From: Cesiribacter andamanensis AMV16
GTDB taxonomy: Bacteria > Bacteroidota > Bacteroidia > Cytophagales > Cyclobacteriaceae
Assembly: GCF_000348925.1 (NCBI RefSeq)
Contig: NZ_AODQ01000003.1
Coordinates: 31,776 to 95,775 of the forward strand
DNA length: 64,000 nucleotides
Direction: 5' to 3'
Made by a program: the position numbers and the translations under genes. This document shows, piece by piece, positions 8,924 to 17,120 of this stretch; the first letter of the stretch is position 1; every line of letters starts with the position of its first letter. Below the pieces are notes generated by a model. It was not told where the DNA came from, searched no databases, and saw only the letters and a list, made by a program, of their open reading frames with translations.

Positions 8924-10027
8924 CTAGGCCAGCAGCGCAAATTTTTTGCCCGGCAGGGCACGCACAAGGCCTCGTAGCTCCAGCTCCAGCAGCAGGCCAG
9001 CCAGCTGCGAAAGGGGTACCTGGCTGCGCCAGCTAAGCTCATCGATCTGGTAGCCGCCGGCCTGCTGCTGCAACAATTCCACTACGGCCCGCTCGGCAGG
9101 GCTTAAGTCTGGCGGCAACTCCTGCAGGCTGGGGTTTGCGGGTGCTGCTTCGTTCCAGCGCAGCTCCTCTACCACATCGGCTACGGAGGTGTACAGGTGG
9201 GCCTGCTGGCGCCGAATTAGCTGGTGGCAGCCGGCCGAGGCCTCGCTGTGCAGGCTGCCGGGTACGGCAAATACCTCCCGGTTGTAGTCCAGGGCCAGGT
9301 TGGCAGTGATCAGGGCACCCCCTTTACTGGTGGCCTCTACCACAATGACGGCATCGGCCAGGCCGGCAATGATGCGGTTTCGGGCGGGAAAATTAAAGGC
9401 ATCGGGTTGCGTGCCATAGGGATATTCGGTGAGCAGACCACCCTGTTTGAGCATCTCAACCGCCGTAGCCCGGTGGGTAGCGGGGTAAAGGATATCCGGT
9501 CCGCTGGCCATGACCCCTACCGTAGGCAAGCCTGCCCGCAGCGCAGCACGGTGGGCTACAATATCAATGCCATAGGCCAGTCCGCTTACAATCAGGGGGT
9601 TATGCGGGGCAATGCCCTCCAGCAGCTGCTCGGTAATGGCCTTGCCATAGGGGGTAGAACGCCGGGTGCCAACAATGGCTAGTGTTTTGGGAAGGTTGAG
9701 CAGGCCGGCGCCACGGTAGTAGAGCACATAGGGAGCATCGGGAATCTGCTTAAGGCGGTGGGGGTAGTCGGGATCGGTATAGGCCAGTATGTGGAGACCT
9801 TCTTTTTGGGCCCGTTCCACAATTCGTTCGGCTTCCCGCAGCGGGCTGGGATCGGCCAGGGCTTCAAGCGTTTTGCTGCCAATGCCCGGCACGCGGCTGA
9901 GTTTGTTTCTGGGTGAGCTGAAGACCCGGCTGGCGGCTCCACTGTAGCTAACCAGCTGTTTGGCCAGCAGGGGGCCAACCCCCATAACCTGCGATAGGGC
10001 TACCTGGTACAGCTTTTCATTGTCCAT
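8924..10027 (-). CDS. dprA: DNA processing protein DprA (Smf)
   Basis: 367 aa. DprA binds incoming single-stranded DNA and loads RecA during natural transformation. N-terminal helix-hairpin-helix motifs (VMGVGPLLAKQL, VPGIGSKTLEAL) are followed by the Rossmann-like DprA core: TLAIVGTRRSTPYG, VSGLAYGIDIVAH, a FPARNRIIAGLA block and VPGSLHSEASAG. A C-terminal winged-helix domain covers about residues 305-367. Length is normal for the long Bacteroidota form. It lies 16 nt downstream of a MerR-family regulator gene on the same strand, so the two probably share a transcript. Confidence 0.93.
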   Translation of the reverse strand: MDNEKLYQVALSQVMGVGPLLAKQLVSYSGAASRVFSSPRNKLSRVPGIGSKTLEALADPSPLREAERIVERAQKEGLHILAYTDPDYPHRLKQIPDAPYVLYYRGAGLLNLPKTLAIVGTRRSTPYGKAITEQLLEGIAPHNPLIVSGLAYGIDIVAHRAALRAGLPTVGVMASGPDILYPATHRATAVEMLKQGGLLTEYPYGTQPDAFNFPARNRIIAGLADAVIVVEATSKGGALITANLALDYNREVFAVPGSLHSEASAGCHQLIRRQQAHLYTSVADVVEELRWNEAAPANPSLQELPPDLSPAERAVVELLQQQAGGYQIDELSWRSQVPLSQLAGLLLELELRGLVRALPGKKFALLA

Positions 10028-10043
10028 ACCCTACAAACCGTTC

Positions 10044-10382
10044 TCAGGGCATGCTGTTCTTTAGCTCGTCCAGAAAAACACGGATCTCTTTGAGGGAATC
10101 GATCAACTTGAGGCGGTCCTGCAGATGGGGCTGGTTGTTTTTGAGCATGTCTTTGGCGCCCTGCAGTGTAAAGCCTTTCTCCTTTACCAGGTGGTAAATG
10201 AGCTTTACATTTTCAATATCTTCCCGGGTAAACTGGCGGTTCCCCTTGCGGTTTTTCTTGGGCTTGATGATGTCAAACTCATTTTCCCAAAACCGGATCA
10301 GCGAGGTGGTAACGTTCAGCTGGGTAGCTACTTCGCCAATCGAAAAATATTTCTTCTCTATTTTCTTTTCTTTGTACGCCAC
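10044..10382 (-). CDS. MerR-family transcriptional regulator
   Basis: 112 aa cytosolic DNA-binding protein. The MerR helix-turn-helix and wing are visible: YFSIGEVATQLNVTTSLIRFWE, then NRKGNRQFTREDIENVKLIYHLV. A short coiled-coil tail (LKLIDSLKEIRVFLDELK) would make the dimer. There are no effector-binding cysteines or ligand domain, so it is a minimal MerR form. It is the first gene of a two-gene unit with dprA. A TAnnTTTG-type -7 element lies just upstream at 10425-10432. Confidence 0.85.
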   Translation of the reverse strand: MAYKEKKIEKKYFSIGEVATQLNVTTSLIRFWENEFDIIKPKKNRKGNRQFTREDIENVKLIYHLVKEKGFTLQGAKDMLKNNQPHLQDRLKLIDSLKEIRVFLDELKNSMP

Positions 10383-10424
10383 GGTGCTCTGGTTTGCTTA
10401 TCGTACAATCCTATTGTTCAGCTG

Positions 10425-10432
10425 CAAAGGTA
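10425..10432 (-). promoter_or_regulatory. Probable -7 promoter element for merR-dprA
   Basis: TACCTTTG on the minus strand matches TAnnTTTG exactly and ends 42 nt before the MerR start codon. No clear TTG is seen at the -33 distance. Confidence 0.4.
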
Positions 10433-10666
10433 CTTCAGGAAACGCTTCTGCCGAATCTTTTGCTGCATTTTAAATTAATTCTTTCAACAGTTCAAGCTAA
10501 ATTACTGATGTTCAATTAATTAGAATGCATATGAAAGCATTCTGCCAGTGCTGAAGGTACTGCCAATTGCTGTAAAGAAAGTCAGGGGCATGCTTGCATG
10601 CTTCCCTTAAAAATAACAACTTTTAGGCCTGTCAAAAAAGCGGCAGGCCGTAAATCTTTATCCACA

Positions 10667-11636
10667 ATGGAGCATGTACCTGCTTTGGCAGCTTCCGGAC
10701 AACTGCTCAGCCGCCTGGCGCCTACCCCCAGCGGATTTTTGCATAAGGGCAATGGGTTTTCATTTGTTCTCACCTGGCTGCTGATGCGCGCAGGGGGTGG
10801 CAAGCTGCTGCTGCGCATTGATGATGCCGACGCCGGCCGCACCCGCCCCGAATTTCTGGACGATATTTTCCGGAGCCTGGACTGGCTGGGCCTGGACTGG
10901 GACCTGGGCCCGCAGAGCCCCGATGACTTTCTGGCGCGCTACTCACAGGGCCTGCGCTACTCCCTCTACCACCAGCTGCTGGAGGGCCTGCAGCAGCAGG
11001 GGGTGCTCTATGCCTGCCGCTGCAGCCGCAAGCAGATTGCCGAACAGTATACCGATGGCATATACAGGGGCAGCTGCCGGCAAAAGTCCATTTCCCTGAA
11101 GGCAGTTGGTGTTAGCTGGCGAATTCGGGTAGCCGAAAAAGAAGTCTGTTTTCAGGAAGCGGCTATGGGCAGGCGCTGCCTGGACCTGGCCCGGCAAATG
11201 GGCGATTTTGCCGTAGGCCGAAAGGATGGCCTGCCGGCCTATCAGGTTGCGTCCCTGGCCGATGACCTTCACTGGGGTGTCAACTACATTGTGCGAGGAG
11301 AAGATCTGTTGTATTCCACGGCAGCACAGCAGTACCTGGCCCGGCTGCTGGCCAATGGAGCTGGACTTAGCCCTTTAGGCCAGCAGGCCGCTGCATTCTT
11401 GAACATTCCTTTTCTGCATCATCCCCTGCAACTGGATGAGCAGGGGCAAAAGCTCTCCAAATCGGCGGGCAGCACAGCCCTTAAAAGCCTGACGCGAAGC
11501 CGGAGGGTCGCCGCTGCCCGTTTACGCCCTTGTAGCCGACTACCTGCAGCTACCACCGGATGCGGCTGCCTCCCTGCCTGATCTGCTAACAGCGGCCCAG
11601 ACCAGTTCTACTGTTCGACAGCTTATCAGGGTGTAA
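10667..11636 (+). CDS. gluQ: Glutamyl-Q tRNA(Asp) synthetase (frameshifted near the 3' end)
   Basis: Class I aminoacyl-tRNA synthetase catalytic core without an anticodon-binding domain. Family members attach glutamate to the queuosine base at position 34 of tRNA(Asp). Seen: the HIGH-equivalent PTPSGFLHKGN near the N-terminus, a zinc site C-x-C...Y...C (YACRCSRKQI then YRGSC), and the KMSKS-equivalent GQKLSKSAG. These features, especially the zinc site, separate it from GltX. The frame breaks at about 11492. Dropping the extra A continues as REAGGSPLPVYALVADYL to a stop at 11636, giving 322 aa. I chose ATG 10667, though an in-frame codon upstream at 10598 exists. Confidence 0.82.
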
Positions 11637-11650
11637 GGGGTCCGGCACAA

Positions 11651-11680
11651 AAAAGGCAGCTCCGGATAGAGCTGCCTTTT
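11651..11680. terminator. Bidirectional terminator between convergent genes
   Basis: GGCAGCTC (11655-11662) and GAGCTGCC (11669-11676) form an 8-bp stem with a 6-nt loop. It is flanked by A-rich DNA on the left and TTTT on the right, so it can serve both gluQ and the minus-strand barrel gene. Confidence 0.75.
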
Positions 11681-11688
11681 GGCGTAAA

Positions 11689-12192
11689 TTACAGATTGCT
11701 GATCAGGAAGCGCAGGCTCAGGGCCACATCATCAAACCAGAGCCCCTGGTGGCCGATCAGGTTTAGGCCCGGTTTCCAGTCTACCCCCAGGCTAAAGGGA
11801 ATTTCCCGGAAGGAGTATTCCAGGCCCAGGATCAGGTCGGCCCCAAGTACGGTATGATTCACCTCATCATGATCATCAAACCAGGGGTGGTTGCGCCAGT
11901 GACGGTGCCGGTGGTTGTTCCAGACCCCTACGTGGGCCCCTAAGCCGCCATAGTACTGCAGCTGCTTTATCTGAAAGGCGGTAGCATGCTTTTCGTACAG
12001 GCCTGTAAGGAGTATGCCACCCCAGCGGGGCGATACGATGCCTTCTATAGCCGTATTGCTGTTAACAAAGTGCTTTACGGTAATTCCGTAAATATAGCCG
12101 CCCCGCAGACCTACACCGGTTTTGTAATTCTGTGCCCAAAGCGGCGTTGCCGAAAGCAGCAGGGCTGCCAGCGGAAGGATGATCCATTTCAT
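11689..12192 (-). CDS. Small outer-membrane beta-barrel-like protein
   Basis: 167 aa. A clear signal peptide (MKWIILPLAALLLSATPLWAQ) is followed by alternating Gly/aromatic strands such as GVGLRGGYIYGITV and LGLEYSFREIPFSLGVDWKPGLNLIG, ending in LSLRFLISNL with a hydrophobic terminal strand as in outer-membrane barrels. A His/Trp-rich loop (WNNHRHRHWRNHPWFDDHDE, about residues 90-110) could bind metal, but this is only suggestive. About eight strands are expected. No specific family is recognised. Confidence 0.65.
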   Translation of the reverse strand: MKWIILPLAALLLSATPLWAQNYKTGVGLRGGYIYGITVKHFVNSNTAIEGIVSPRWGGILLTGLYEKHATAFQIKQLQYYGGLGAHVGVWNNHRHRHWRNHPWFDDHDEVNHTVLGADLILGLEYSFREIPFSLGVDWKPGLNLIGHQGLWFDDVALSLRFLISNL

Positions 12193-12242
12193 GGCTGAAA
12201 AAATTGATACTATCCTTCTATACGCAGCTTTGGGCGGCAGGA

Positions 12243-12704
12243 TTACAGACCGCGAAACAGGCGGGCGCTTTCGGCCCAGGGAATGCGGCTTAGCATTAAA
12301 ATAAGGGCAATGGTATACCAGATGGCCTGTGTTTTATGTTTGGCCAGATCGCTCACCGCTTTTTTGGCTTTGCTGCGGCCTATCTGGGCCACAACCACGG
12401 CTATGATGTTCACCAGAATGTGCTCAACAGCCCAGAAACGCAGGTAAGAATCCTTCATGGCAGCGCCAAAGTCTCCAAAAGCCTGCTGGGTATAAGGGCT
12501 CAGAAACACATAGAGCACCAGACCAATGAGCAGGTTCAGGTGCAGCAGGCCCATAAAGCCGGCCGATAGGCCGTTATCGCCTTTCAGGTAGGGCTTGTTG
12601 CCCTGCCAGCCGGCAAAGGATTTGAAGATCACCACCAGTCCGATAATAAGAATGAACCAGCGGATCCAGGAATGGAGAAAAAGAAAAATCTCGTATGCGC
12701 TCAT
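12243..12704 (-). CDS. Conserved four-helix membrane protein
   Basis: 153 aa with four predicted membrane helices (about residues 14-29, 48-68, 88-107, 130-142). Histidines lie within or next to helices 1-3 (LFLHSWIRW, LLHLNLLIGL, AVEHILVNIIAV), which would suit a heme-binding or cytochrome-b-like protein. This is inference, and no defined family is recognised. It sits 50 nt upstream of the outer-membrane barrel gene on the same strand, so the two could be co-transcribed. Confidence 0.6.
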   Translation of the reverse strand: MSAYEIFLFLHSWIRWFILIIGLVVIFKSFAGWQGNKPYLKGDNGLSAGFMGLLHLNLLIGLVLYVFLSPYTQQAFGDFGAAMKDSYLRFWAVEHILVNIIAVVVAQIGRSKAKKAVSDLAKHKTQAIWYTIALILMLSRIPWAESARLFRGL

Positions 12705-12799
12705 GTGGGTTGAATTTTTGCGACAAGATAAGCAGGAAGGGGTACTGCACCAAACAATCCGGGCAGGCAGACGCTTTATCTAGGTAAAAGAATACCACC

Positions 12800-13222
12800 A
12801 TGATCGATAATCTCTTAACGGAATTAAAAGGGGCCCTGCGGCAGGACGTAAAGCAGAAAACTGGCCTGGAACAAGATAAAGCAGACCAGGCCATAGAACT
12901 GGCCGGTCAGAGCGCCAAAGAAGTGGCCGAGGAGGAAGTAAGCCGGGGCAATATACAGGGCCTGATGCAGCTGGTGGGCAACAAGGGAGGAGAGACCCAT
13001 GCCAACCCGCTGGTATCCAAGATCGGGGCCAATTTTGTGGGCAAACTGGTAAGTCAGCTGGGCCTCACCCCTGAGGTGGCCAAGCAGGTAGAGGGGGTGG
13101 TAGTACCGCTGATGGTGCGTTTTGTATCGCAGCGCTTTCAGGAAGGGGGAGGCATGGGCGCCCTCAGCAGCCTGATGGGGGGCGGCCTTGGCGGAATGCT
13201 GGGCGGATTCTTTAAAAAGTAA
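12800..13222 (+). CDS. Hypothetical cytosolic protein with Gly-rich C-terminus
   Basis: 140 aa with no signal peptide. The N-terminal 100 residues look helical and charged (ELKGALRQDVKQKTGLEQDKADQ...). The last 25 residues are Gly/Met-rich (GGGMGALSSLMGGGLGGMLGG) and end in FFKK. No catalytic motif or family is recognised. Codon use is like that of neighbours and ATG 12800 is the only reasonable start. It is divergent from the membrane-protein gene upstream, with 95 nt between them. Confidence 0.6.
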   Translation: MIDNLLTELKGALRQDVKQKTGLEQDKADQAIELAGQSAKEVAEEEVSRGNIQGLMQLVGNKGGETHANPLVSKIGANFVGKLVSQLGLTPEVAKQVEGVVVPLMVRFVSQRFQEGGGMGALSSLMGGGLGGMLGGFFKK

Positions 13223-13235
13223 GGGGTAGACTACT

Positions 13236-13284
13236 GGACAATGGACAATAGACAATGGACGATAGACAATAGATTTTAGACAAT
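13236..13284. repeat. Heptanucleotide tandem repeat (RGACAAT)7
   Basis: Seven 7-bp units in perfect register: GGACAAT, GGACAAT, AGACAAT, GGACGAT, AGACAAT, AGATTTT, AGACAAT. A further AGACAAT occurs at about 13353. It lies in the intergenic gap after the 140-aa hypothetical gene. Confidence 0.85.
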
Positions 13285-13428
13285 AGGGTATACGGATAGA
13301 TACTAGAGGCAGGGTTAGCGTTTTTGGACATTTTGCGCTAGCCCGCGCCCAAAGACAATAGGCTATGAGTACAGCTGCAGGGAGGTACAGGTTCCGGGCG
13401 GCAGATCAGGGTCTGTTGTCTTTTTTTA

Positions 13429-13890
13429 TTACAGATCGATGAGCGTATAATAAGGGCCTTGTTTGCGGATGCGCAGGTAATGTACCTCCCCCTGCTCACC
13501 CCGATTAAAATAGCCCGTAAAGCGGTGAATGGTGCTGCCGTTTGGGGCAAAAATGTTGAGCTCATAATCGGTGGTGCGGCTTACGTCGATGGCGCCAATG
13601 TAAATATCGTAGGTGCCATCCCGGTATACATCCCGCAGGTGTACCTCCTCAAACTGGCGCAGGCTTTCGGAAGCGGCAATGGGAGTGGAGCCCAGATCCA
13701 GGTACAAGTCCAGATCGGTTTCGTAGAGCGCCTGGCTGGCGCTGCCACCGGTAGTCCACTCCAGTTGTATGATCAGGCCCTGGTGGCTGCTAAGGGTATA
13801 GGCGGGCACTACAGGGTCTTTATCGCGGCTGCAGGAGGCAGTGAGAAAAATCAGCAGCAGAAGGGTCAGGGGATGCAGGAAGCGTTTCAT
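13429..13890 (-). CDS. Lipoprotein of unknown function
   Basis: 153 aa from ATG 13890, chosen because the lipoprotein signal starts there (MKRFLHPLTLLLLIFLTASC, Cys20 lipidated). The rest is a beta-rich domain with LIIQLEWTTGG and Asp-rich DLDLYLDLGS, then YDIYIGAIDV and NIFAPNGSTIHRFTGYFN. This is reminiscent of small jelly-roll or pre-peptidase-type domains in which a cargo is described by strands of the form LxLDLYL, but I cannot assign it. The likely location is the outer membrane, periplasmic or surface face. Confidence 0.65.
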   Translation of the reverse strand: MKRFLHPLTLLLLIFLTASCSRDKDPVVPAYTLSSHQGLIIQLEWTTGGSASQALYETDLDLYLDLGSTPIAASESLRQFEEVHLRDVYRDGTYDIYIGAIDVSRTTDYELNIFAPNGSTIHRFTGYFNRGEQGEVHYLRIRKQGPYYTLIDL

Positions 13891-14024
13891 AAACAAGGCA
13901 GGTTTGGTAAAGGAACGGGCCTGAGTTGTGCAGGCATCAGGTCCTATCACTACTATCTGCAAAGCTTGGGCCAAACCGGAGAAAGGTTCCGCAAGGAGCA
14001 GAAATATTTTTTAATGGCTTCTTC

Positions 14025-14060
14025 AAAAAAAGGGAGCTGCTCCCTATGGAACAGCTCCCT
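14025..14060 (-). terminator. Terminator of pgk
   Basis: AGGGAGCTG (14031-14039) and CAGCTCCCT (14052-14060), a 9-bp stem. On the minus strand it is followed by seven T (A run at 14025-14031). Placed 24 nt after the pgk stop. Confidence 0.85.
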
Positions 14061-14083
14061 CACCTGTAGATACTAGCCAATCC

Positions 14084-15271
14084 CTACTTACCCAGGGCGG
14101 TAACGCCGGGCAGCTCTTTGCCTTCAAAATATTCCAGCAGGGCGCCGCCGCCGGTTGATACATAGCTTACACGCTCACCAAAACCCAGCTGGTTTACAGC
14201 TGCGGCCGAATCGCCCCCGCCTATGAGGGAGAAGGCGCCTTTTTCGGTAGCTTCTACTACGGCCTTAGCCACCGTGCGGGTACCTTCGGCAAATTTTTCC
14301 ATCTCAAATACCCCCATGGGTCCGTTCCAGAGAATGGTTTTGGATTCGCGGATGGTACGCATAAAGATCTCCTGTGCCTCAGGTCCTATGTCAAGGCCCA
14401 TCCAGCCATCGGGGATGGCGTGGTTGCTGGCTACCTGAGTATTGGCATCTTTGTCAAACTTGTCGGCAATGATAGAGTCGATGGGCAGCTTGATCTCTAC
14501 CCCCTTCTCCTTGGCCTTTTTAATAAGGCTGTTGGCCAGCTCAATTTTGTCTTCCTCTACCAGTGAATTGCCCGTTTGGCCACCAAAAGCCCGAAAGAAG
14601 GTGTAGGACATGCCACCGCCTATGATGAGGTTATCCACACTGTCCAGCAGCTTTTCGATGATCTCGATCTTGTCGGAGATCTTGGCGCCGCCCATGATGG
14701 CGGTAAAGGGGCGCTCGGGATTACCAAATACCTTTTCGGCATTGTCCAGCTCGGCCTGCATCACATAGCCGGCTACTTTATCGGGCACAAAGCGAGCCAT
14801 TACAGCTGTAGAGGCATGAGCCCGATGGGCGGTACCAAAGGCATCCATTACCCATACATCGCCCAGCTGGGCCAATTCCCGGGCAAAGCTTTCATCACCT
14901 TTTTCTTCCTGTTTGTGGAAGCGCAGGTTTTCCAGCAGCAGCACCTGACCGGGCTGCAGCGCCTGGGCTTTCTGGCGGGCTTCGTCGCCAATGCAGTCGG
15001 AGGCAAACTGTACGTCTCTGCCCAGCTCCTTTTTCAGGTAGGGGAGTAGGTGCTTGAGAGAGAATTTCTCCTCAGGCCCTTCCTTGGGGCGGCCCAGGTG
15101 GGACATCAGGATCACCGAACCCCCATCGCTCAGGATCTTATTGATGGTGGGGAGCGCCGCTTTCAGGCGGGTATCGTCTGTGATTTCATGCTGCTTGTTC
15201 AGGGGTACATTAAAATCGACCCGTACCAGGGCCCGCTTTCCTGAAAAATCGTATTGATCTAGCGTTTTCAT
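14084..15271 (-). CDS. pgk: Phosphoglycerate kinase
   Basis: 395 aa glycolytic enzyme catalysing 1,3-bisphosphoglycerate + ADP to 3-phosphoglycerate + ATP. Hallmarks are the N-terminal substrate loop [15 protein letters not shown], the basic patch [10 protein letters not shown], the hinge [12 protein letters not shown], and the nucleotide-binding loops WNGPMGVFE and [11 protein letters not shown]. It ends in the conserved [19 protein letters not shown]. Length is standard. Monocistronic, with its own terminator. Confidence 0.97.
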   Translation of the reverse strand: MKTLDQYDFSGKRALVRVDFNVPLNKQHEITDDTRLKAALPTINKILSDGGSVILMSHLGRPKEGPEEKFSLKHLLPYLKKELGRDVQFASDCIGDEARQKAQALQPGQVLLLENLRFHKQEEKGDESFARELAQLGDVWVMDAFGTAHRAHASTAVMARFVPDKVAGYVMQAELDNAEKVFGNPERPFTAIMGGAKISDKIEIIEKLLDSVDNLIIGGGMSYTFFRAFGGQTGNSLVEEDKIELANSLIKKAKEKGVEIKLPIDSIIADKFDKDANTQVASNHAIPDGWMGLDIGPEAQEIFMRTIRESKTILWNGPMGVFEMEKFAEGTRTVAKAVVEATEKGAFSLIGGGDSAAAVNQLGFGERVSYVSTGGGALLEYFEGKELPGVTALGK

Positions 15272-15344
15272 GTAAAAGTATAGGTTAGAATGTAGTGCTC
15301 AAGATACGCAAAGGGGTATAGGCAAAAGGTGATAAAGATCACCC

Positions 15345-16338
15345 TTAAGGAGTTTCTTTTCGGGTCTCGGGTTTCAGCTGGCTGTCTGCCTGACGGCTTC
15401 CGGCCGAGGCGCGCCTGAGGCGGTCGTTGATAGCGCGGCCCAGGCCATAATCAGGCACTTCTTCGGCCAGGATGAGGCTCACCGGCAGGCTGTCCAGCAG
15501 GCGCAGGGCCTTAAACAGGTTGCGCGCGGCTTCGCCCAGATCGCCGGCGGGCGAGAGGGTGGTCTGGCAGGTTTCGGGATAGGAATCTTTAAAAGAGAGC
15601 ACTCCCACCCCCTTTTTGCCATGCTCCCGGATCAGGTCCTGCAGCTTGCCCAGCAGCAGGGGCTTGCGGGGAGCATAGTGCCCCTCCAGCTGGCCCGGAG
15701 CCACGGGGTTGGAGCTGCTGTGCGCCATCACTTCCAGTTTTGGCACCAGCTGCTGAATATCCTCCAGCTCCATCCCGCCCAGGCGGTGTATGATCACTGT
15801 ATCCCCCCTAAAGCCCAGGATGGTACTTTCTACCCCTACTTCGCAGGGGCCGCCATCCAGAATGTAGGGGATGAATTCGCCCAGTTGCTCGGCTACATGC
15901 TGGGCCGTGGTAGGCGAAATATAGCCAAAGGGGTTGGCACTGGGGCTGCCAGCGGAAAGGGCAGTTGCTCCAGCAGCGCCTGGCTCAGGGGGTGGCGGGG
16001 CATGCGAACCCCTACGGTGGGGAGGCCCGAGCTTACCAGGTCCGGGATATTCTTCTTGGCAGAATAAGCGTAAGGGGGCCGGGCCAGAAGCGCTCGGCCA
16101 GCGCATAGGCCGTATCGGGTATTTCCTGCACAAACTCCAGGGCTGCCTGTAGCGAAGGGGTATGCACAATTAGGGGGTCGAAGCTGGGCCGGCGCTTTAC
16201 TTCAAAAATGCGCAGCACCGCTTTTTCAGAATAGGCATTGCCAGCCAGTCCGTAGACGGTTTCGGTGGGGATTGCTACCAGGTCTTCTTCCATCAGGAAG
16301 CGAACAGCCTGCTGCAGGTCGGTGCCTATTTGTGCCAT
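15345..16338 (-). CDS. sua5: Threonylcarbamoyl-AMP synthase (Sua5 type), two frameshifts
   Basis: Makes threonylcarbamoyl-AMP from threonine, bicarbonate and ATP, the first step of the universal t6A37 tRNA modification. The N-terminal YrdC domain shows VAIPTETVYGLAGNA, the basic KRRPSFDPLIVH and, after repair, LAAPSANPFGYISPTT. The C-terminal part is the Sua5-specific domain (EGHYAPRKPLLL, AINDRLRRAS). Two bases are missing, one near 16053-16058 (LPKKNIPDLVSSGLP after repair) and one near 15941-15945 (LPFPLAAPSANP). Corrected length is 331 aa, normal for Sua5. The gene is normally essential, so two independent inactivating lesions are implausible and assembly errors are the best explanation. 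Confidence 0.85.
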
Positions 16339-16369
16339 ATTCTAGAAATCCGGAAAGCGGCGCTTATGT

Positions 16370-17080
16370 TTAAGAACATACGCTTTGGGCCGCTACGGTG
16401 CCTTCCTGATGGCCCAGTTGGGCAGCCTGTTTGTACAGGGTGCAGGCCTGGGCAAGGTCATTCTGCCGCTGGGCGATGTTGCCCAGCAGGTAGAAGGCTT
16501 CGCCACGCTGCTTGTCAAGCCGCACGCTTTCCAGCAGGTGCCGGCTGGCCTGCTCCAGGCTGTCCTGGGCGTAGTAGATTTTGCCGGCATTGAGCTGCAC
16601 CAGGGCATCCAGGGGGGCCTGCTCCAGGGCCAGTTTAATGTCCTGGAGGGCGGCCGCCAGATTATCCATGTCAAAAAGCACCACAGCCCGGTTCAGGTAG
16701 GCATCGGCCACATCGGGTTTCAGGCGAATGGCTTCGTTGTAGTCCTGCAGGGCGGCCGGCAGATCGCCCACTTCCCGGCGGGCATTGGCCCGGTTGTACC
16801 AGAAGCGGTAATCGCCGCTGTTGTAGCGGATGGCCTGGGAAAAATCGGAGATGGCATCCTGCGGCTGGCTGCTCTCCAGGTGGGCTACTCCCCGCATGTT
16901 GTAGGCCGTGGCTTCTTCGGGATTATCTTCCAGAAAGGAATTCAGGGTTTGGATGGCTTGCTGGTACTGGCCATCCTGCAGCTGCTGGCGGCTTTGGCTT
17001 AACTTTTCTTCATTAGAAGGGCCGCAGGCGCTAAGCAATAGCGCCCCCAGCAGAACTATAATGGAGCAGGTTTTTTGCAT
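16370..17080 (-). CDS. TPR-repeat lipoprotein
   Basis: 236 aa from ATG 17080. The signal MQKTCSIIVLLGALLLSAC has a lipidated Cys19. A linker and about six TPR units follow, including AYNMRGVAHLESSQPQDAI, FWYNRANARREVGDL and AFYLLGNIAQRQNDLAQA. It is probably anchored to a membrane facing the periplasm and used as a scaffold. A strong promoter (-7 box at 17085-17092) ends only 4 nt before this ATG, which rules out the in-frame ATG at 17113 as a start and implies a leaderless or nearly leaderless mRNA. Confidence 0.8.
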   Translation of the reverse strand: MQKTCSIIVLLGALLLSACGPSNEEKLSQSRQQLQDGQYQQAIQTLNSFLEDNPEEATAYNMRGVAHLESSQPQDAISDFSQAIRYNSGDYRFWYNRANARREVGDLPAALQDYNEAIRLKPDVADAYLNRAVVLFDMDNLAAALQDIKLALEQAPLDALVQLNAGKIYYAQDSLEQASRHLLESVRLDKQRGEAFYLLGNIAQRQNDLAQACTLYKQAAQLGHQEGTVAAQSVCS

Positions 17081-17084
17081 GCTG

Positions 17085-17114
17085 CAAAGATAGAGGGGCA
17101 TTTGGTAAAACAAA
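17085..17114 (-). promoter_or_regulatory. Promoter of the TPR lipoprotein gene, leaderless
   Basis: On the minus strand: TTTG (17111-17114), an 18-nt spacer and TATCTTTG (17085-17092), an ideal Bacteroidota promoter. With a start point 5-8 nt past the -7 box, transcription begins at or next to ATG 17080. Confidence 0.65.
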
Positions 17115-17120
17115 AAGAGG

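Noticed and set aside
12243..12704. Calling the four-helix protein a cytochrome b
   Set aside because: Helix-located histidines are suggestive but no bis-His pattern of a known cytochrome family is clear, so I left it as a conserved membrane protein.
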